Assembly (NCBI RefSeq): GCF_019232825.1
Contig: NZ_JAFAND010000127.1
Span: forward strand, 1-64,000
Direction of reading: 5' to 3'
Source: Paludibacterium sp.
GTDB taxonomy: Bacteria > Pseudomonadota > Gammaproteobacteria > Burkholderiales > Chromobacteriaceae
Length of the DNA stretch: 64,000 nucleotides
Shown here: in pieces, positions 16,900 to 25,204 of the stretch
Position numbering within the stretch: the stretch's first letter is position 1
Layout: every line of letters starts with the position of its first letter
The notes under the pieces: model-generated
What the model saw: the letters and a program-made list of their open reading frames with translations, nothing else
Database searches by the model: none
What the model was told of the DNA's origin: nothing
Translations under genes and position numbers: made by a program

Positions 16900-17771
16900 T
16901 TATAGATAAGGCGTGATATTTTTCAGCGCCTGCTCGACATACGCATCTTTTTCCCCGACCGGGGCGACGTAATGCAGCGCGCTCGCCGCCGCGTCGACAC
17001 CCTCCCGCTTCGCCATCACCCACGCGGCCAGATAGACCGAGGACAGACAGCCACCAGCCGTCGCCAGATTGTCGCGGGCGTAGAACGGCTGGTTGAGCAC
17101 CTCGACGCCGGCCTCCTGCACCCAGGGCTTGGTGGTCAAGTCGGTACAGGCGGGCATCGCCGACAGCAAACCCAACTTGGCCAGGATCAAGGTGCCGGAG
17201 CACTGCGCGCCGAGCAGTTGGCGGCTGGGGTCCAGTTGCAGTTGCCGCATTAATACGGGGTTGGCGGCAACGTCGCGCGTCTGTATGCCGCTGCCGACAA
17301 TGACCGCATCGGCATGGCACGCCTCGGTGAGCAGCGACTGCGCCTCCACGGTCACACCGTTCATCGAAGTCACCCTTAGGGACCCTCTGAACAAGTTATT
17401 TACCGCTGCGGCGGCCCCTGGCGGGATGGGATGCGCGGCGTGGGGCGTAGTGGATGGTCATTCCATCCACAAGCCGCGCAACAAAGCAGACCGACCGCCA
17501 GGCGCCGCCCCCAAGGGTTTGGCCAACAACAGGCCGCCTGACGGCGTTGCGCTCCTTGGCATCGCAGAATGACTGCGACCAGCGTCGCGCGCCTTGCATC
17601 CGGTCTGTTGTTGACCAAACGCAGTGGCAGATAACTTGTTCAGAGGGTCCTTAGCTCCGGACAGCAAATCGACACGCGCCAATCGGGCTTTTTGATGCGG
17701 TTGAGAAGACTCAAGGCGATGAACGAATCCAGCTCGTTAAATCCTTGAAACGTCAGAATCGCGATATCCAT
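16900..17771 (-). pseudogene. DJ-1/PfpI-family gene interrupted by a 271-bp element
   Basis: Residues MDIAILTFQGFNELDSF start at ATG 17771 (AAAGGG upstream), and the reading frame runs 40 residues to CCPEL. There it meets the element at 17380-17650, whose terminal repeat supplies a TGA. Beyond the element the same frame resumes with RVTSMNGVTVEAQS and runs to the stop at 16900, including the GAQCSGTLILA nucleophile-elbow block of the DJ-1/PfpI fold (ThiJ, putative deglycase or isonitrile hydratase-like). Removing the element plus one TTAG copy restores exactly 199 codons. The break is therefore a recent clean insertion. Confidence 0.88.
17380..17650. mobile_element. 271-bp non-autonomous element (MITE), copy 1
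   Basis: Perfect 20-bp terminal inverted repeats beginning GGACCCTCTGAACAAGTTAT, flanked by a TTAG duplication (17376-17379 and 17651-17654), as expected of an IS5-type (YTAR target) transposase acting in trans. There is no transposase gene inside. Two internal hairpins are present: GTGGATGG-TCATT-CCATCCAC (17450-17470) and TCGCAG-AATGA-CTGCGA (17562-17578). The interior layout matches the element at 49444-49708. It interrupts a DJ-1/PfpI gene. Confidence 0.88.
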
Positions 17772-17814
17772 CCAGACCCTTTCGATTAACCGATTGCATG
17801 CGTTTATCCAGCCG

Positions 17815-18201
17815 CTACGCCCATTGCGCCCTCTGTATCACCACGCGATAACCGTCGTGGTCTGCGAAGGTCCGCCCTTTCACTTGCCAATACGGATTGA
17901 ACGGCGAGGTTTCCACGAATCCCGCCTGCAGTAATGCCGCACATTGCTGCTGCCACGCCATTTCGTCAGGGACGTAGAAAACCAGCAGATCCTCAGGCGT
18001 CGGCGCGGGTTTTACCGGATGGCTGCGACAATAGGTGAACTCAAAGTGATAGTTCTCGCCAGGACGGCCCAGCATGATGCCGTCGAAGCCCGCATGGTCC
18101 TCGAACCGGCCCAGCTCGATGAAGCCGAGCGCCGTCGTGTACATGGCCGCGGATTTCGCCAGCGCGCTGACTGGGCGGGCAATGCGGATTTTGGTCTGCA
18201 T
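17815..18201 (-). CDS. VOC/glyoxalase-fold protein
   Basis: A 128-aa protein of the vicinal-oxygen-chelate superfamily (glyoxalase/bleomycin-resistance/dioxygenase fold). Two beta-alpha-beta-beta-beta modules are visible; the end NPYWQVKGRTFADHDGYRVVIQ is a typical YgfC/PhnB-like C-terminal module. Substrate unknown. It lies 43 bp before the start of the broken DJ-1 gene on the same strand, so both may once have been a detoxification operon, but that is inference. Confidence 0.78.
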   Translation of the reverse strand: MQTKIRIARPVSALAKSAAMYTTALGFIELGRFEDHAGFDGIMLGRPGENYHFEFTYCRSHPVKPAPTPEDLLVFYVPDEMAWQQQCAALLQAGFVETSPFNPYWQVKGRTFADHDGYRVVIQRAQWA

Positions 18202-18239
18202 CGTGAGGCGGTGCTTTCAAGCGTCAAATAATGCATTCA

Positions 18240-19172
18240 TCATATCAGAATCGGGTCGTTCATACAGTCACCACAGGCCGTTAACCGGTTCTTCAGCCGC
18301 GGCGCGGCGAAATCGAGAAAAGCGCGCAACTTCAGCGGCAAAATACCCTGCCCGGTGTGTACCAAACTGACGGGCCACGGCGCGGGTTCAAACGGCGCAA
18401 GCACGATGTCGAGATCGCCAGCCTGCAGTGCATTCGCCATTTGGTAAGACAACACGCGCGTGAAACCCACCCCGGCCACCGCGGCGTCGACCGCCGCTTC
18501 CGCCGTACTGACGGCCAGCCGCGAACGCACAGGCACCGAGATTTCCGACTTGCCCGACAAGAAACGCCAATCATGCCGCGAGGTCATCTGTTCGAACGTC
18601 ACACAGGCCTCGGCGGAGAGGTCTTGCGGATGCATCGGCACGCCGTGCGCGGCCAAATAGGCCGGACTGGCGCACACCACCCGGCGCACGGCGCCCACGC
18701 GCGTGGCGATGAAACTGCTGTCTGGCAGCTCGCCGATCCGCAAGGCGATGTCCACATGCTCTTCCAGCAACGACACCACGCGGTCGGTCAATATCATGCG
18801 CACGTCGATGTCCGGATAGGTTTTAAGGAAATCCGCCACCACGGGCAACACGTGCAGACGGCCGAACACCATCGGCGCGGTAAGAACCAGCTCTCCCTTG
18901 GGCGCGGCATACTCCCCCGCCGCGGCGCGCTCCGCCTCGCCAAGTTCCTCCAAAATACGCCTGCAGGCGACGACATACGATTGACCAGCCTCTGTCAGCG
19001 AGAGTTGGCGCGTCGAACGGTGCAGCAACCGCGTTTTGAGGTGCGCCTCCAGGTCGCCGATCTTGCGGCTGACCGTAGCCAACGGCATGTTGCGTAGGCG
19101 CGCCGCCGCGGAAAAACTGCCCGCCTCCACCACAGCCAGCAGCAACGACATCGATTCGAATCGATCGACCAT
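18240..19172 (-). CDS. LysR-family regulator
   Basis: A 310-aa LysR regulator with an N-terminal helix-turn-helix (SFSAAARLRNMPLATVSRKIGDLE) and an effector-binding domain, of the type close to DmlR/AaeR-like aldehyde or aromatic regulators. The ATG at 19172 follows GGTGAGA. It is divergent from the SLAC1-type channel gene with a short AT-rich gap, and so probably controls that gene. The ligand is unknown. Confidence 0.82.
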   Translation of the reverse strand: MVDRFESMSLLLAVVEAGSFSAAARLRNMPLATVSRKIGDLEAHLKTRLLHRSTRQLSLTEAGQSYVVACRRILEELGEAERAAAGEYAAPKGELVLTAPMVFGRLHVLPVVADFLKTYPDIDVRMILTDRVVSLLEEHVDIALRIGELPDSSFIATRVGAVRRVVCASPAYLAAHGVPMHPQDLSAEACVTFEQMTSRHDWRFLSGKSEISVPVRSRLAVSTAEAAVDAAVAGVGFTRVLSYQMANALQAGDLDIVLAPFEPAPWPVSLVHTGQGILPLKLRAFLDFAAPRLKNRLTACGDCMNDPILI

Positions 19173-19265
19173 ATTCTCACCAATTGGAATGATGATTATC
19201 AATTAAGGGTAATTATCTTAAATGATGGGAATAAATACAATTTGGCCAATGATTTTGGAGAATGC

Positions 19266-20258
19266 ATGATGTCGATCGTCTCAACCGCCCCGGCGCCCAC
19301 TGAGCGCAAAACCGCTTCCATCAGGAACCTGCCCGTCAACCTGTTCGCCTCGGTCATTGGCCTTGCCGGGCTTTCCATTGCCTGGCGCCAAGCCAGCCAC
19401 GAGTTTGGGGTGAGTCCGATAGTCGCCAACGGGGCTGGCCTGCTGGCCTTCGCCGCTTTCTTCGCACTGAGCGCGGGCTATCTGATGAAGTGGGTCAAAC
19501 ATCCCGATGCCGTCATGGGCGAATACCAGCACCCCATCGTTGGCAATTTCTTTGGCACGATTTTTATCGGCATGCTGCTGTTGTCCGCGGTGGCGGCCCC
19601 GGTCAGCGCGCCGCTGGCCGAGATCATCTGGACCATCGCCAGCTTGGCGACGTTGACACTGTGCTTCGCGATTTCGAGCCGTTTGCTGCGAGGCCAAATC
19701 GACGTTACCCACGTCGCTCCGGCCTGGTTCATTCCCGGGGTGGCTACCTTGGATATCGCCGTGACCGGCGGCGACATGCCCATGGCGTGGGCACATGAGG
19801 TCAATCTATTCGCGTTGGCGATTGGGACGGTCATTGCGCTGTTATTCTTTACCATGATCATGGCGCGCATCATTCACCATGCGCCGTTGCCTAGCGGCAT
19901 GGTGCCGTCGCTGCTGATCCTGATGGCGCCGTTTGAAGTGGGCTTTCTCGCCTATGGCAGCCTATTGCACCGTATCGACACCTTCTCCGCCATGCTGTTC
20001 TACTTCGGCCTGTTCATCTTTCTGACGCTAGCACCAAAGGTGTTTCGCGGCGGCATACCGTTCACCACCAGTTGGTGGTCGATCAGCTTTCCGATGGCGG
20101 TGCTGGCCATTGCCGCGCTGAAGTATTCGATGTTCGTTCAAGCTTGGCCGATGAAGGCGATCGCCGCCATCCTGCTTGCCTTGCTCAGCCTGGCGATTGC
20201 CGTGCTCTTGGTCAGGACGCTGCGTCATCTCGCCACGGGCAAGCTGCTGGCCGGTTAG
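19266..20258 (+). CDS. SLAC1/TehA-family anion channel
   Basis: A 330-aa integral membrane protein with about ten hydrophobic segments, of the SLAC1/TehA family (C4-dicarboxylate/tellurite-resistance type anion channels). The pore-family region includes FIPGVATLDIAVTGG and later GFLAYGSLLHRID. The ATG at 19266 has TTGGAGA upstream; the frame also opens earlier at a TTG (19242) that lacks such a site. Transported ion unknown. It is divergent from a LysR gene and followed after 19 bp by mug. Confidence 0.82.
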   Translation: MMSIVSTAPAPTERKTASIRNLPVNLFASVIGLAGLSIAWRQASHEFGVSPIVANGAGLLAFAAFFALSAGYLMKWVKHPDAVMGEYQHPIVGNFFGTIFIGMLLLSAVAAPVSAPLAEIIWTIASLATLTLCFAISSRLLRGQIDVTHVAPAWFIPGVATLDIAVTGGDMPMAWAHEVNLFALAIGTVIALLFFTMIMARIIHHAPLPSGMVPSLLILMAPFEVGFLAYGSLLHRIDTFSAMLFYFGLFIFLTLAPKVFRGGIPFTTSWWSISFPMAVLAIAALKYSMFVQAWPMKAIAAILLALLSLAIAVLLVRTLRHLATGKLLAG

Positions 20259-20277
20259 CAGTATGAGAGAGGAATCG

Positions 20278-20799
20278 ATGCCACCGTTGGCTGACGTGAT
20301 CGCACCGGATTTGGCCGTCGTGTTCTGCGGCATCAACCCCGGCTTGAAAGCCGCGGCCAGTGGCCACCACTTTGCCGGCCAGGGCAACCGCTTCTGGCCG
20401 GTGCTGCATCGCGCGGGCTTTACCCCTCGACGTCTACAGCCGGAAAACGACAACGACCTACTCGCCTACCGTTGCGGGCTCACCACGGCGGTAGCCCGGC
20501 CGACGGCTCGCGCCGACCAACTCCACCAACAGGAATTTCTTGCGGCGGCAACGACGTTGCGACAGAAAATCGAGCACTATCGCCCGCGCTATCTCGCCTT
20601 CTTAGGGAAGAGCGCGTATGCCACGCTGTCGGGACAGCGGCAGCTGGCGTGGGGTCATCAGAACGCCCTGTTCGGCGGCGCGCGCGTATGGCTGCTGCCC
20701 AACCCGAGCGGCTTGAACCGCTCGTTTCGCCTCGACGATCTGGTTGCGGCGTATCGCGCGCTCTATCTGGAAATCGCGGAAAACTCGCTCAACACATAA
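20278..20799 (+). CDS. mug: G/U mismatch-specific DNA glycosylase
   Basis: A 173-aa mismatch uracil-DNA glycosylase of the Mug family, which removes uracil and ethenocytosine opposite G. The motifs GINPG (residues 19-23) with the catalytic Asn, and NPSGLNR near residue 140 that inserts into the DNA, are both present. The ATG at 20278 has GAGAGGA upstream; a second ATG at 20263 is less well placed. A GC-rich hairpin (20807-20834) follows and may be its terminator, though without a T run. Confidence 0.88.
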   Translation: MPPLADVIAPDLAVVFCGINPGLKAAASGHHFAGQGNRFWPVLHRAGFTPRRLQPENDNDLLAYRCGLTTAVARPTARADQLHQQEFLAAATTLRQKIEHYRPRYLAFLGKSAYATLSGQRQLAWGHQNALFGGARVWLLPNPSGLNRSFRLDDLVAAYRALYLEIAENSLNT

Positions 20800-20991
20800 G
20801 CGCCCAGGCCCCGGGGGCAAAGCCCCCGGCCTCCAGGTTAACGCCTTACGCGGCGGTTAAGATCATGCATCCCGCCACCCGCCGGGTACGCACGGTGTCT
20901 GGCAAATACATCCAAGAACGCTCCGAATCGACGCGCAGCGACGACCACGGCAAACGTCGGGGTCGGTGCGGAAGGCATCCGCACAAGTCTT

Positions 20992-21069
20992 GTAGCGTGC
21001 ATTCGCCGCAGGCAATGCACGTCTTAAGCGAGTCCTAAAGCCGTGCGTTACTTCGCGAACGCACGCTAC
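20992..21069. repeat. REP-like inverted repeat with two inner hairpins
   Basis: Outer arms GTAGCGTGC (20992-21000) and GCACGCTAC (21061-21069) are perfect inverted copies. Inside are two alternative hairpins: CGTGCATT/AATGCACG around the loop CGCCGCAGGC, and CGTGCGTT/AACGCACG around ACTTCGCG. The same outer arms recur at 29020-29064, and the first loop recurs with a different stem at 31124-31149. Confidence 0.7.
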
Positions 21070-21083
21070 CCAACCGCGAAATG

Positions 21084-21101
21084 TGTTCAGAGGGTCCTTA
21101 G
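21084..21101. mobile_element. single end of the 271-bp element with TTAG
   Basis: TGTTCAGAGGGTCC followed by TTAG is identical to the right end of the element at 17380-17650 with its target tetranucleotide. No left partner was found nearby, so this is a solo end left by deletion or internal rearrangement. Confidence 0.6.
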
Positions 21102-21134
21102 AGTTCTTTGCCACGAGAACACTCCGTCCATTCG

Positions 21135-21425
21135 CTACGAGGCACGGCTGCACATCGACACCAGCGCGCGAATCAGCCCGCCGATCATACCGAGGCCAAT
21201 CAACAACCCGCCGGTAGGCAGCAACACAAACGGCTCGCGCAGAATCCCCTGTTCATCGATTTCCGATCCGATGGCGGCAAAGGCCAGCCAGCAAGCCAGC
21301 CCCGCGACCATGAACCCCGCGCAAGTTGCCCAATAGCGGCGGCGCTTTGCTTCTTTGACCGCCATCAGGATGGTCAAAACCAGCGCCGCCAGCGCAACGG
21401 TCAGAGTGATCAGTGGCATCATCAT
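21135..21425 (-). CDS. DUF3955-like small membrane protein
   Basis: A 96-aa protein with two to three membrane segments (residues 5-20, 33-51, 67-88). The segment IGSEIDEQGILREPFVLLPTG is the signature of DUF3955. Function unknown. AGGAG precedes a run of three ATG codons at the start, so the exact start among them is uncertain. Confidence 0.7.
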   Translation of the reverse strand: MMMPLITLTVALAALVLTILMAVKEAKRRRYWATCAGFMVAGLACWLAFAAIGSEIDEQGILREPFVLLPTGGLLIGLGMIGGLIRALVSMCSRAS

Positions 21426-21508
21426 GCGCTCCTGTTCTGGCTGTTCACCGGAAGTTAGAGCCGCATGCCGATTGTTCCGTTCTTATTCCTGACCGGCCGC
21501 GCCGCCAA

Positions 21509-22057
21509 TCACTTCAGCAAAACCGACCCCAACGGCGTCTGCAAGCGCTCGGCAAACGCCGCCTGGAAGGTGGCCAGCGTTTCCGGGCTCGCGCCCACCG
21601 CGCCATAGAACGCCAGCGGCTGGTTGTATTTCATGCCGACGTAGTAGGCGCTGGCCTTCATCGGCGTCAGCACCTCGTCCATCGAGCTGCGGATCAACCC
21701 TTGTTCACTGTAGGTCAACGCATTGGCGCCGGCCGTGACCACCACCTGCATCTCCTTGTCCTTCAGCGCCGTACCATTCGGACCGAAACTCCAGCCGTAA
21801 GACCACACCTGATTCAAGTAGGCCTTAAGCATCGGGGTGAGATTGAACCAGTGGATCGGAAACAGATAGACGATGCGGTCAGCGGCTTCGTGCGCCTTTT
21901 GTTCCGCGGCGATATCGAAGCGAGCCAGATCGTTTTGATACAGCGTCTCCAGGTGGCGCACGGTCACGTCGGCGGTCTGTTCGGCGATCTGCTGCAGCGA
22001 CTTGATCGCGACCGATTGTTCCGGGTACGGATGAGAAACGATAACCAGGGTCTGCAT
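21509..22057 (-). CDS. flavodoxin-like NAD(P)H oxidoreductase (KefF/NQO type)
   Basis: A 182-aa flavodoxin-fold quinone reductase. Typical blocks are IVSHPYPEQSVAIKSL at the FMN-phosphate loop, DRIVYLFPIHWFNLTPMLKAYLNQVW in the middle, and VVVTAGANA. Members reduce quinones or azo dyes with NAD(P)H. The ATG at 22057 gives the family start; the longer frame lacks support. It is preceded by a DUF1330 gene on the same strand with a divergent LysR regulator, suggesting an electrophile-inducible operon. Confidence 0.85.
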   Translation of the reverse strand: MQTLVIVSHPYPEQSVAIKSLQQIAEQTADVTVRHLETLYQNDLARFDIAAEQKAHEAADRIVYLFPIHWFNLTPMLKAYLNQVWSYGWSFGPNGTALKDKEMQVVVTAGANALTYSEQGLIRSSMDEVLTPMKASAYYVGMKYNQPLAFYGAVGASPETLATFQAAFAERLQTPLGSVLLK

Positions 22058-22098
22058 GTTGAATTCTTTCTGAATCGTGGGATGTATCAGCTGCGGGT

Positions 22099-22398
22099 TC
22101 ACAGCGCGACGCCTTCGAGCAGGAAGGCGATGCATTCCGCCGCCGCCAGGCGATAACCGATGATTGCTTGATAATCGGGCGAGTCGTACCAGGCGCGGGC
22201 GTCCGCCATGCTGTCAAAGCGCACGATGAAAATCTTGCCTTGCGGCGCGGCGCCTTCACGGGACTCCACCGCTCCGCCGGCCACAACGACGGTGCCGCGA
22301 TAAGCCTGCAGGGTACCGTGCACCCGTTGCTGATAGGGTTTCATCCCTTCGACATCGTTGATGGTGGCTTGAAAGACAAAATAGGCAGGTTGGCTCAT
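22099..22398 (-). CDS. DUF1330 domain protein
   Basis: A 99-aa dimeric alpha-beta barrel-type protein of the DUF1330 family (AYFVFQATINDVEGMKPYQQRV; RFDSMADARAWYDSPDYQAI). Function unknown, but such genes often accompany small oxidoreductases. It heads the probable two-gene operon with the flavodoxin-like reductase 42 bp downstream. An AGGAGAG site precedes its ATG. Confidence 0.85.
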   Translation of the reverse strand: MSQPAYFVFQATINDVEGMKPYQQRVHGTLQAYRGTVVVAGGAVESREGAAPQGKIFIVRFDSMADARAWYDSPDYQAIIGYRLAAAECIAFLLEGVAL

Positions 22399-22447
22399 GG
22401 CGCTCTCCTTAGAGGGGTGACTGAGCCAGGATTATCGCCATTGACAC

Positions 22448-22499
22448 AATCAACTATAAGTAGGTATATGGTTGATTAATTATTAACTTTAAGTTGATT
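22448..22499. promoter_or_regulatory. probable LysR operator with three GTTGATT copies
   Basis: AATCAAC (22448-22454) and GTTGATT (22471-22477) form a 7-bp inverted repeat with a 16-bp spacer, and a further GTTGATT is at 22493-22499, just upstream of the LysR start. The intergenic position between divergent genes and the symmetry fit a LysR recognition and activation site pair. Confidence 0.55.
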
Positions 22500-22509
22500 T
22501 GTGAGCGCC

Positions 22510-23466
22510 ATGGACTTATCGCAACGCACGCGGGCCATTCTCTCTTTTGTACAGACGACCGAGGCCGGCAGCTTTGCCGGCGCCGCGCGCGGTCTGGGGA
22601 TCAGCACCGCCGCGGTAAGCAAGAATGTGGCCGGCCTGGAAAAAGCGCTGGGAGTGCGCCTGATCAACCGTACCACCCGCCAGCTAAAACTGACCGAAGA
22701 GGGCCAAGCGTTTCTCAAACAAGCCCGCATCGCGCTGGATGCGCTCGACGCCGCTGTCGACGCGGTGGCGGCCAAGCGCGTCGAGATCAGCGGTCAAGTG
22801 CGCATCTCCACCAGCGCGGGGTTCGGCCGTGATCACTTAATGCCGGCTCTACCCAGGCTCATGGCGCGCTACCCGGCGCTCTCGGTCGAAATCGATTTTG
22901 ACGACCGGCTGATCGACCTGGTGGGAGACGGTTACGACTTGGCGCTTCGCGGCGGACAGATTGCCGACTCCGCGTTGGTGGCCCGCCCGGTATGCCATTT
23001 GAGCATGGTGCTGGTCGCTTCGCCCGACTATCTGGCGCGGCATGGGGTGCCGCGCGCGCCGCAAGACCTGCAGACGCACCGGTTGATCGTGCGGCGTTTT
23101 CTCGGCGGCAAAGCGGCGCCGTGGCATTTCCGATGGGACGACGGCGCGATCTCCACGCTGGATCTATCCACCGCGAGCGTTTCCCTGTCCGCGCCGGAGA
23201 CGCTGACGCAGGCGGCGTGCATGGGCATGGGGGTGGCGCAGGTGGGCGTACATCACGCCTGGGCGCATTTGAAGGCCGGCCGCTTGAAAACGGTGTTGCT
23301 GGGGATGCACGATCCGGGAGGCTACGAGATGGTCATCCAATACCCGCACCGCGCGCTGGTGGCCCCTCGCGTCAAAGCCACCATCGACTATCTGCTCGAC
23401 GTCTTTGCCCGCGACGAAGCCCTGCATGTGCCACTGGCGAGCTTGCAGGCTTTTGCCGCGGAATAG
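22510..23466 (+). CDS. LysR-family regulator
   Basis: A 318-aa LysR regulator (helix-turn-helix SFAGAARGLGISTAAVSKNVAGLE; effector domain to the C terminus). It is divergent from the DUF1330-reductase pair and shares an intergenic region with three GTTGATT repeats, so it most likely controls that operon and itself. A GTG nine bases earlier (22501) is an alternative start; neither has a strong ribosome-binding site. Confidence 0.82.
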   Translation: MDLSQRTRAILSFVQTTEAGSFAGAARGLGISTAAVSKNVAGLEKALGVRLINRTTRQLKLTEEGQAFLKQARIALDALDAAVDAVAAKRVEISGQVRISTSAGFGRDHLMPALPRLMARYPALSVEIDFDDRLIDLVGDGYDLALRGGQIADSALVARPVCHLSMVLVASPDYLARHGVPRAPQDLQTHRLIVRRFLGGKAAPWHFRWDDGAISTLDLSTASVSLSAPETLTQAACMGMGVAQVGVHHAWAHLKAGRLKTVLLGMHDPGGYEMVIQYPHRALVAPRVKATIDYLLDVFARDEALHVPLASLQAFAAE

Positions 23467-23468
23467 AC

Positions 23469-23543
23469 CTAGCGCCCCTCTGCCATGGCGATCGGCAGTG
23501 CGGTGCGGGTGCCGATAAACACCATCGGCACCGCGAGGGCATA
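23469..23543 (-). pseudogene. short membrane-protein tail fragment
   Basis: On the minus strand a frame reads LYALAVPMVFIGTRTALPIA to a stop at 23467-23469. It looks like the last hydrophobic segment of a lost membrane protein, possibly TMEM175-like. It is too short to identify. Confidence 0.2.
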
Positions 23544-23544
23544 G

Positions 23545-23571
23545 AGAAAAAAGCACCCGCCGTCGGGTGCT
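23545..23571 (-). terminator. rho-independent terminator of the lipoprotein gene
   Basis: AGCACCCG (23552-23559) and CGGGTGCT (23564-23571) form an 8-bp stem with loop CCGT. On the minus strand it is followed by TTTTTTCTC, and it lies 17 bp after the stop of the lipoprotein gene. Confidence 0.85.
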
Positions 23572-23588
23572 CATAGTGACATCAAACG

Positions 23589-25049
23589 TCAATGCACTCC
23601 CACAGGAAACCAGACCTTACCATCGTCGATCGATTTCCAGAAGGCGCCTTGATTACTGACCGCGTAGACCGTCGTGCCGGTCGGCGCGTAGAACATCTGC
23701 GCAAGCGGATCATCGAAAGCCTGCCCTTCCAACCACGTTTTACCACCGTCCTCGGTGCGGAACACCGAGAACTTGGCAAAAAAAGGCCCTCCTCGGAAAG
23801 TCAGTCCATGCAGGGCATCACGCATGATCGGCAAGGCAAGAAAATGAGTTCCGTCCGGACTTTGCCAGGTCTGCCCCAGATCGCGGCTTTCAAAGGTTTG
23901 CATAGCGATCGTGGCAACGCATTTGCAACGTGCGACCCCGTCACCACCGAAAGCAGCGACGAATATATCTCCTGGGTACTTGCGCATCGCGGTCGCACCC
24001 GTTTTCAGGTCCAACACGGCCAAGTCGTCTGCCGGCAGCGCCACCAACAATTGATCACCGAACATCCCACTCGCGGGCCCAACGCCTTTGGGACCCAGCA
24101 GCGAATAGTGCAGCGTATAGCGTGCTAGCTGCTGCCAATGGTCGCTACCTTCTCCCGCAGAAAACACCATCACATCTAGATTTTGCCGCAGGGTAACAAT
24201 GATTCTGTCGTGCCATTGGAACAAACCGAAGATTTGGCCAAAAGGCAGATTGCCGCGTTGCGAATGCCACGACAGTCCATTGTCGTCCGACTGCATCAGC
24301 GTGGAAAATTCGCCGCCAGCCAGCCAGTGTCCCTTGGCTGTGATCAGCGTGTTATCTAAAGAAACGTGCTCGCCCAAGTAAGCCTGCACTCGTTCGCCAT
24401 TGGTGGTCACATGGGACACATTGCCAAACCGAGTGCCATAAATGAAACTGCCATCGCTGGCAAAAGCAGGCGAGTAAACGCCGGCAAGAAGCATGTGCGG
24501 ATCTTCATCGCGGCCAAGGGGGGGATGCAGCGGGTCCCAGGACAAGGTTTGCCCGTGTAATTGCGTCACCATTTCCGGTACCGTGCTTGACGCGATTTCA
24601 CGGTTGTTGCCGGTATGGGAGTGCTGAATGTAACGATGCAGCTCGTTATCCATCCCTCTTTCCAACGAAAACGACAGTAACCCCAGATCGGTCATCTGCC
24701 GCGGCTTAATATCGAACTCGCCAAACTGCTCGTTCAGAATTTTGCTCTCCATGGCATTCGCAAAATGATCGATGCGATAGTGCCCGGCGGGCAATGTCCC
24801 CACAAAGACCAGTGAATTCGAGCTTGCCTCGTTGGAAAAATCAATCTGATAGTATCCCAACGCGTTTTCATTCATATTGCGCACCACCATGGATCCATGC
24901 TTGCCATAAACGTCATCAAATACGTAGGCGGTACGCACGACCACGGCACCATCATCCGGCTTTTCAAATTGGGAGGAACGCTTAAAGGGGTCGTTGGCAC
25001 AGGCAGTCAGCAATGCCAGCAGGGCGATGGAAAGACAGGTTTTGAACAT
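23589..25049 (-). CDS. lipoprotein with BNR/sialidase-type repeats
   Basis: A 486-aa lipoprotein: signal peptide with lipobox LLTAC, Cys17. An N-terminal domain of about 130 residues is followed by a beta-propeller-like region with Asp-box/BNR motifs (SDDNGLSWHSQRG; ESRDLGQTWQSPDG; TEDGGKTWLEG; SIDDGKVWFPVG), spaced roughly 50-130 residues apart. Such domains occur in sialidases and in non-enzymatic YCF48-like assembly factors, and no sialidase catalytic residues were seen. Start chosen at the lipoprotein Met. It is AT-richer than most neighbours, so it may be acquired. Own terminator downstream. Confidence 0.72.
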   Translation of the reverse strand: MFKTCLSIALLALLTACANDPFKRSSQFEKPDDGAVVVRTAYVFDDVYGKHGSMVVRNMNENALGYYQIDFSNEASSNSLVFVGTLPAGHYRIDHFANAMESKILNEQFGEFDIKPRQMTDLGLLSFSLERGMDNELHRYIQHSHTGNNREIASSTVPEMVTQLHGQTLSWDPLHPPLGRDEDPHMLLAGVYSPAFASDGSFIYGTRFGNVSHVTTNGERVQAYLGEHVSLDNTLITAKGHWLAGGEFSTLMQSDDNGLSWHSQRGNLPFGQIFGLFQWHDRIIVTLRQNLDVMVFSAGEGSDHWQQLARYTLHYSLLGPKGVGPASGMFGDQLLVALPADDLAVLDLKTGATAMRKYPGDIFVAAFGGDGVARCKCVATIAMQTFESRDLGQTWQSPDGTHFLALPIMRDALHGLTFRGGPFFAKFSVFRTEDGGKTWLEGQAFDDPLAQMFYAPTGTTVYAVSNQGAFWKSIDDGKVWFPVGVH

Positions 25050-25204
25050 GGGGAAGCCAAACAGATCCAAAACAAATATATTAATTGTTTAAATATATTT
25101 CGTCACCATCCGTCACAAAAAGAAAACATATGACCGCCAGGTACGGTCCGTCCACCCAAAGCACGGGCCTCAAGGCAGACATGACGAAAACGCCTCCCGC
25201 CAGC

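Larger units (their letters stand above)
20800..21134. other. 335-bp gap with repeats and an element end
   Basis: After the mug hairpin (GGGGGC/GCCCCC near 20811-20826) there is about 150 bp without any credible gene. A REP-like inverted repeat follows (20992-21069), then a single end of the 271-bp element (21084-21101). The remaining 30 bp lead to the DUF3955 gene's 3' end. Short frames here are not supported as genes. Confidence 0.55.

Noticed and set aside
17380-17650. Short frames inside the 271-bp element as possible proteins
   Set aside because: They change with each element copy and have no domain; the conserved signal is structural, not coding.
20838-21153. Short frames between mug and the DUF3955 gene
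   Set aside because: They run through repeats and an element end and have no ribosome-binding site.
24366-24985. Small plus-strand frames within the lipoprotein gene
   Set aside because: They are shadows of the lipoprotein coding strand.
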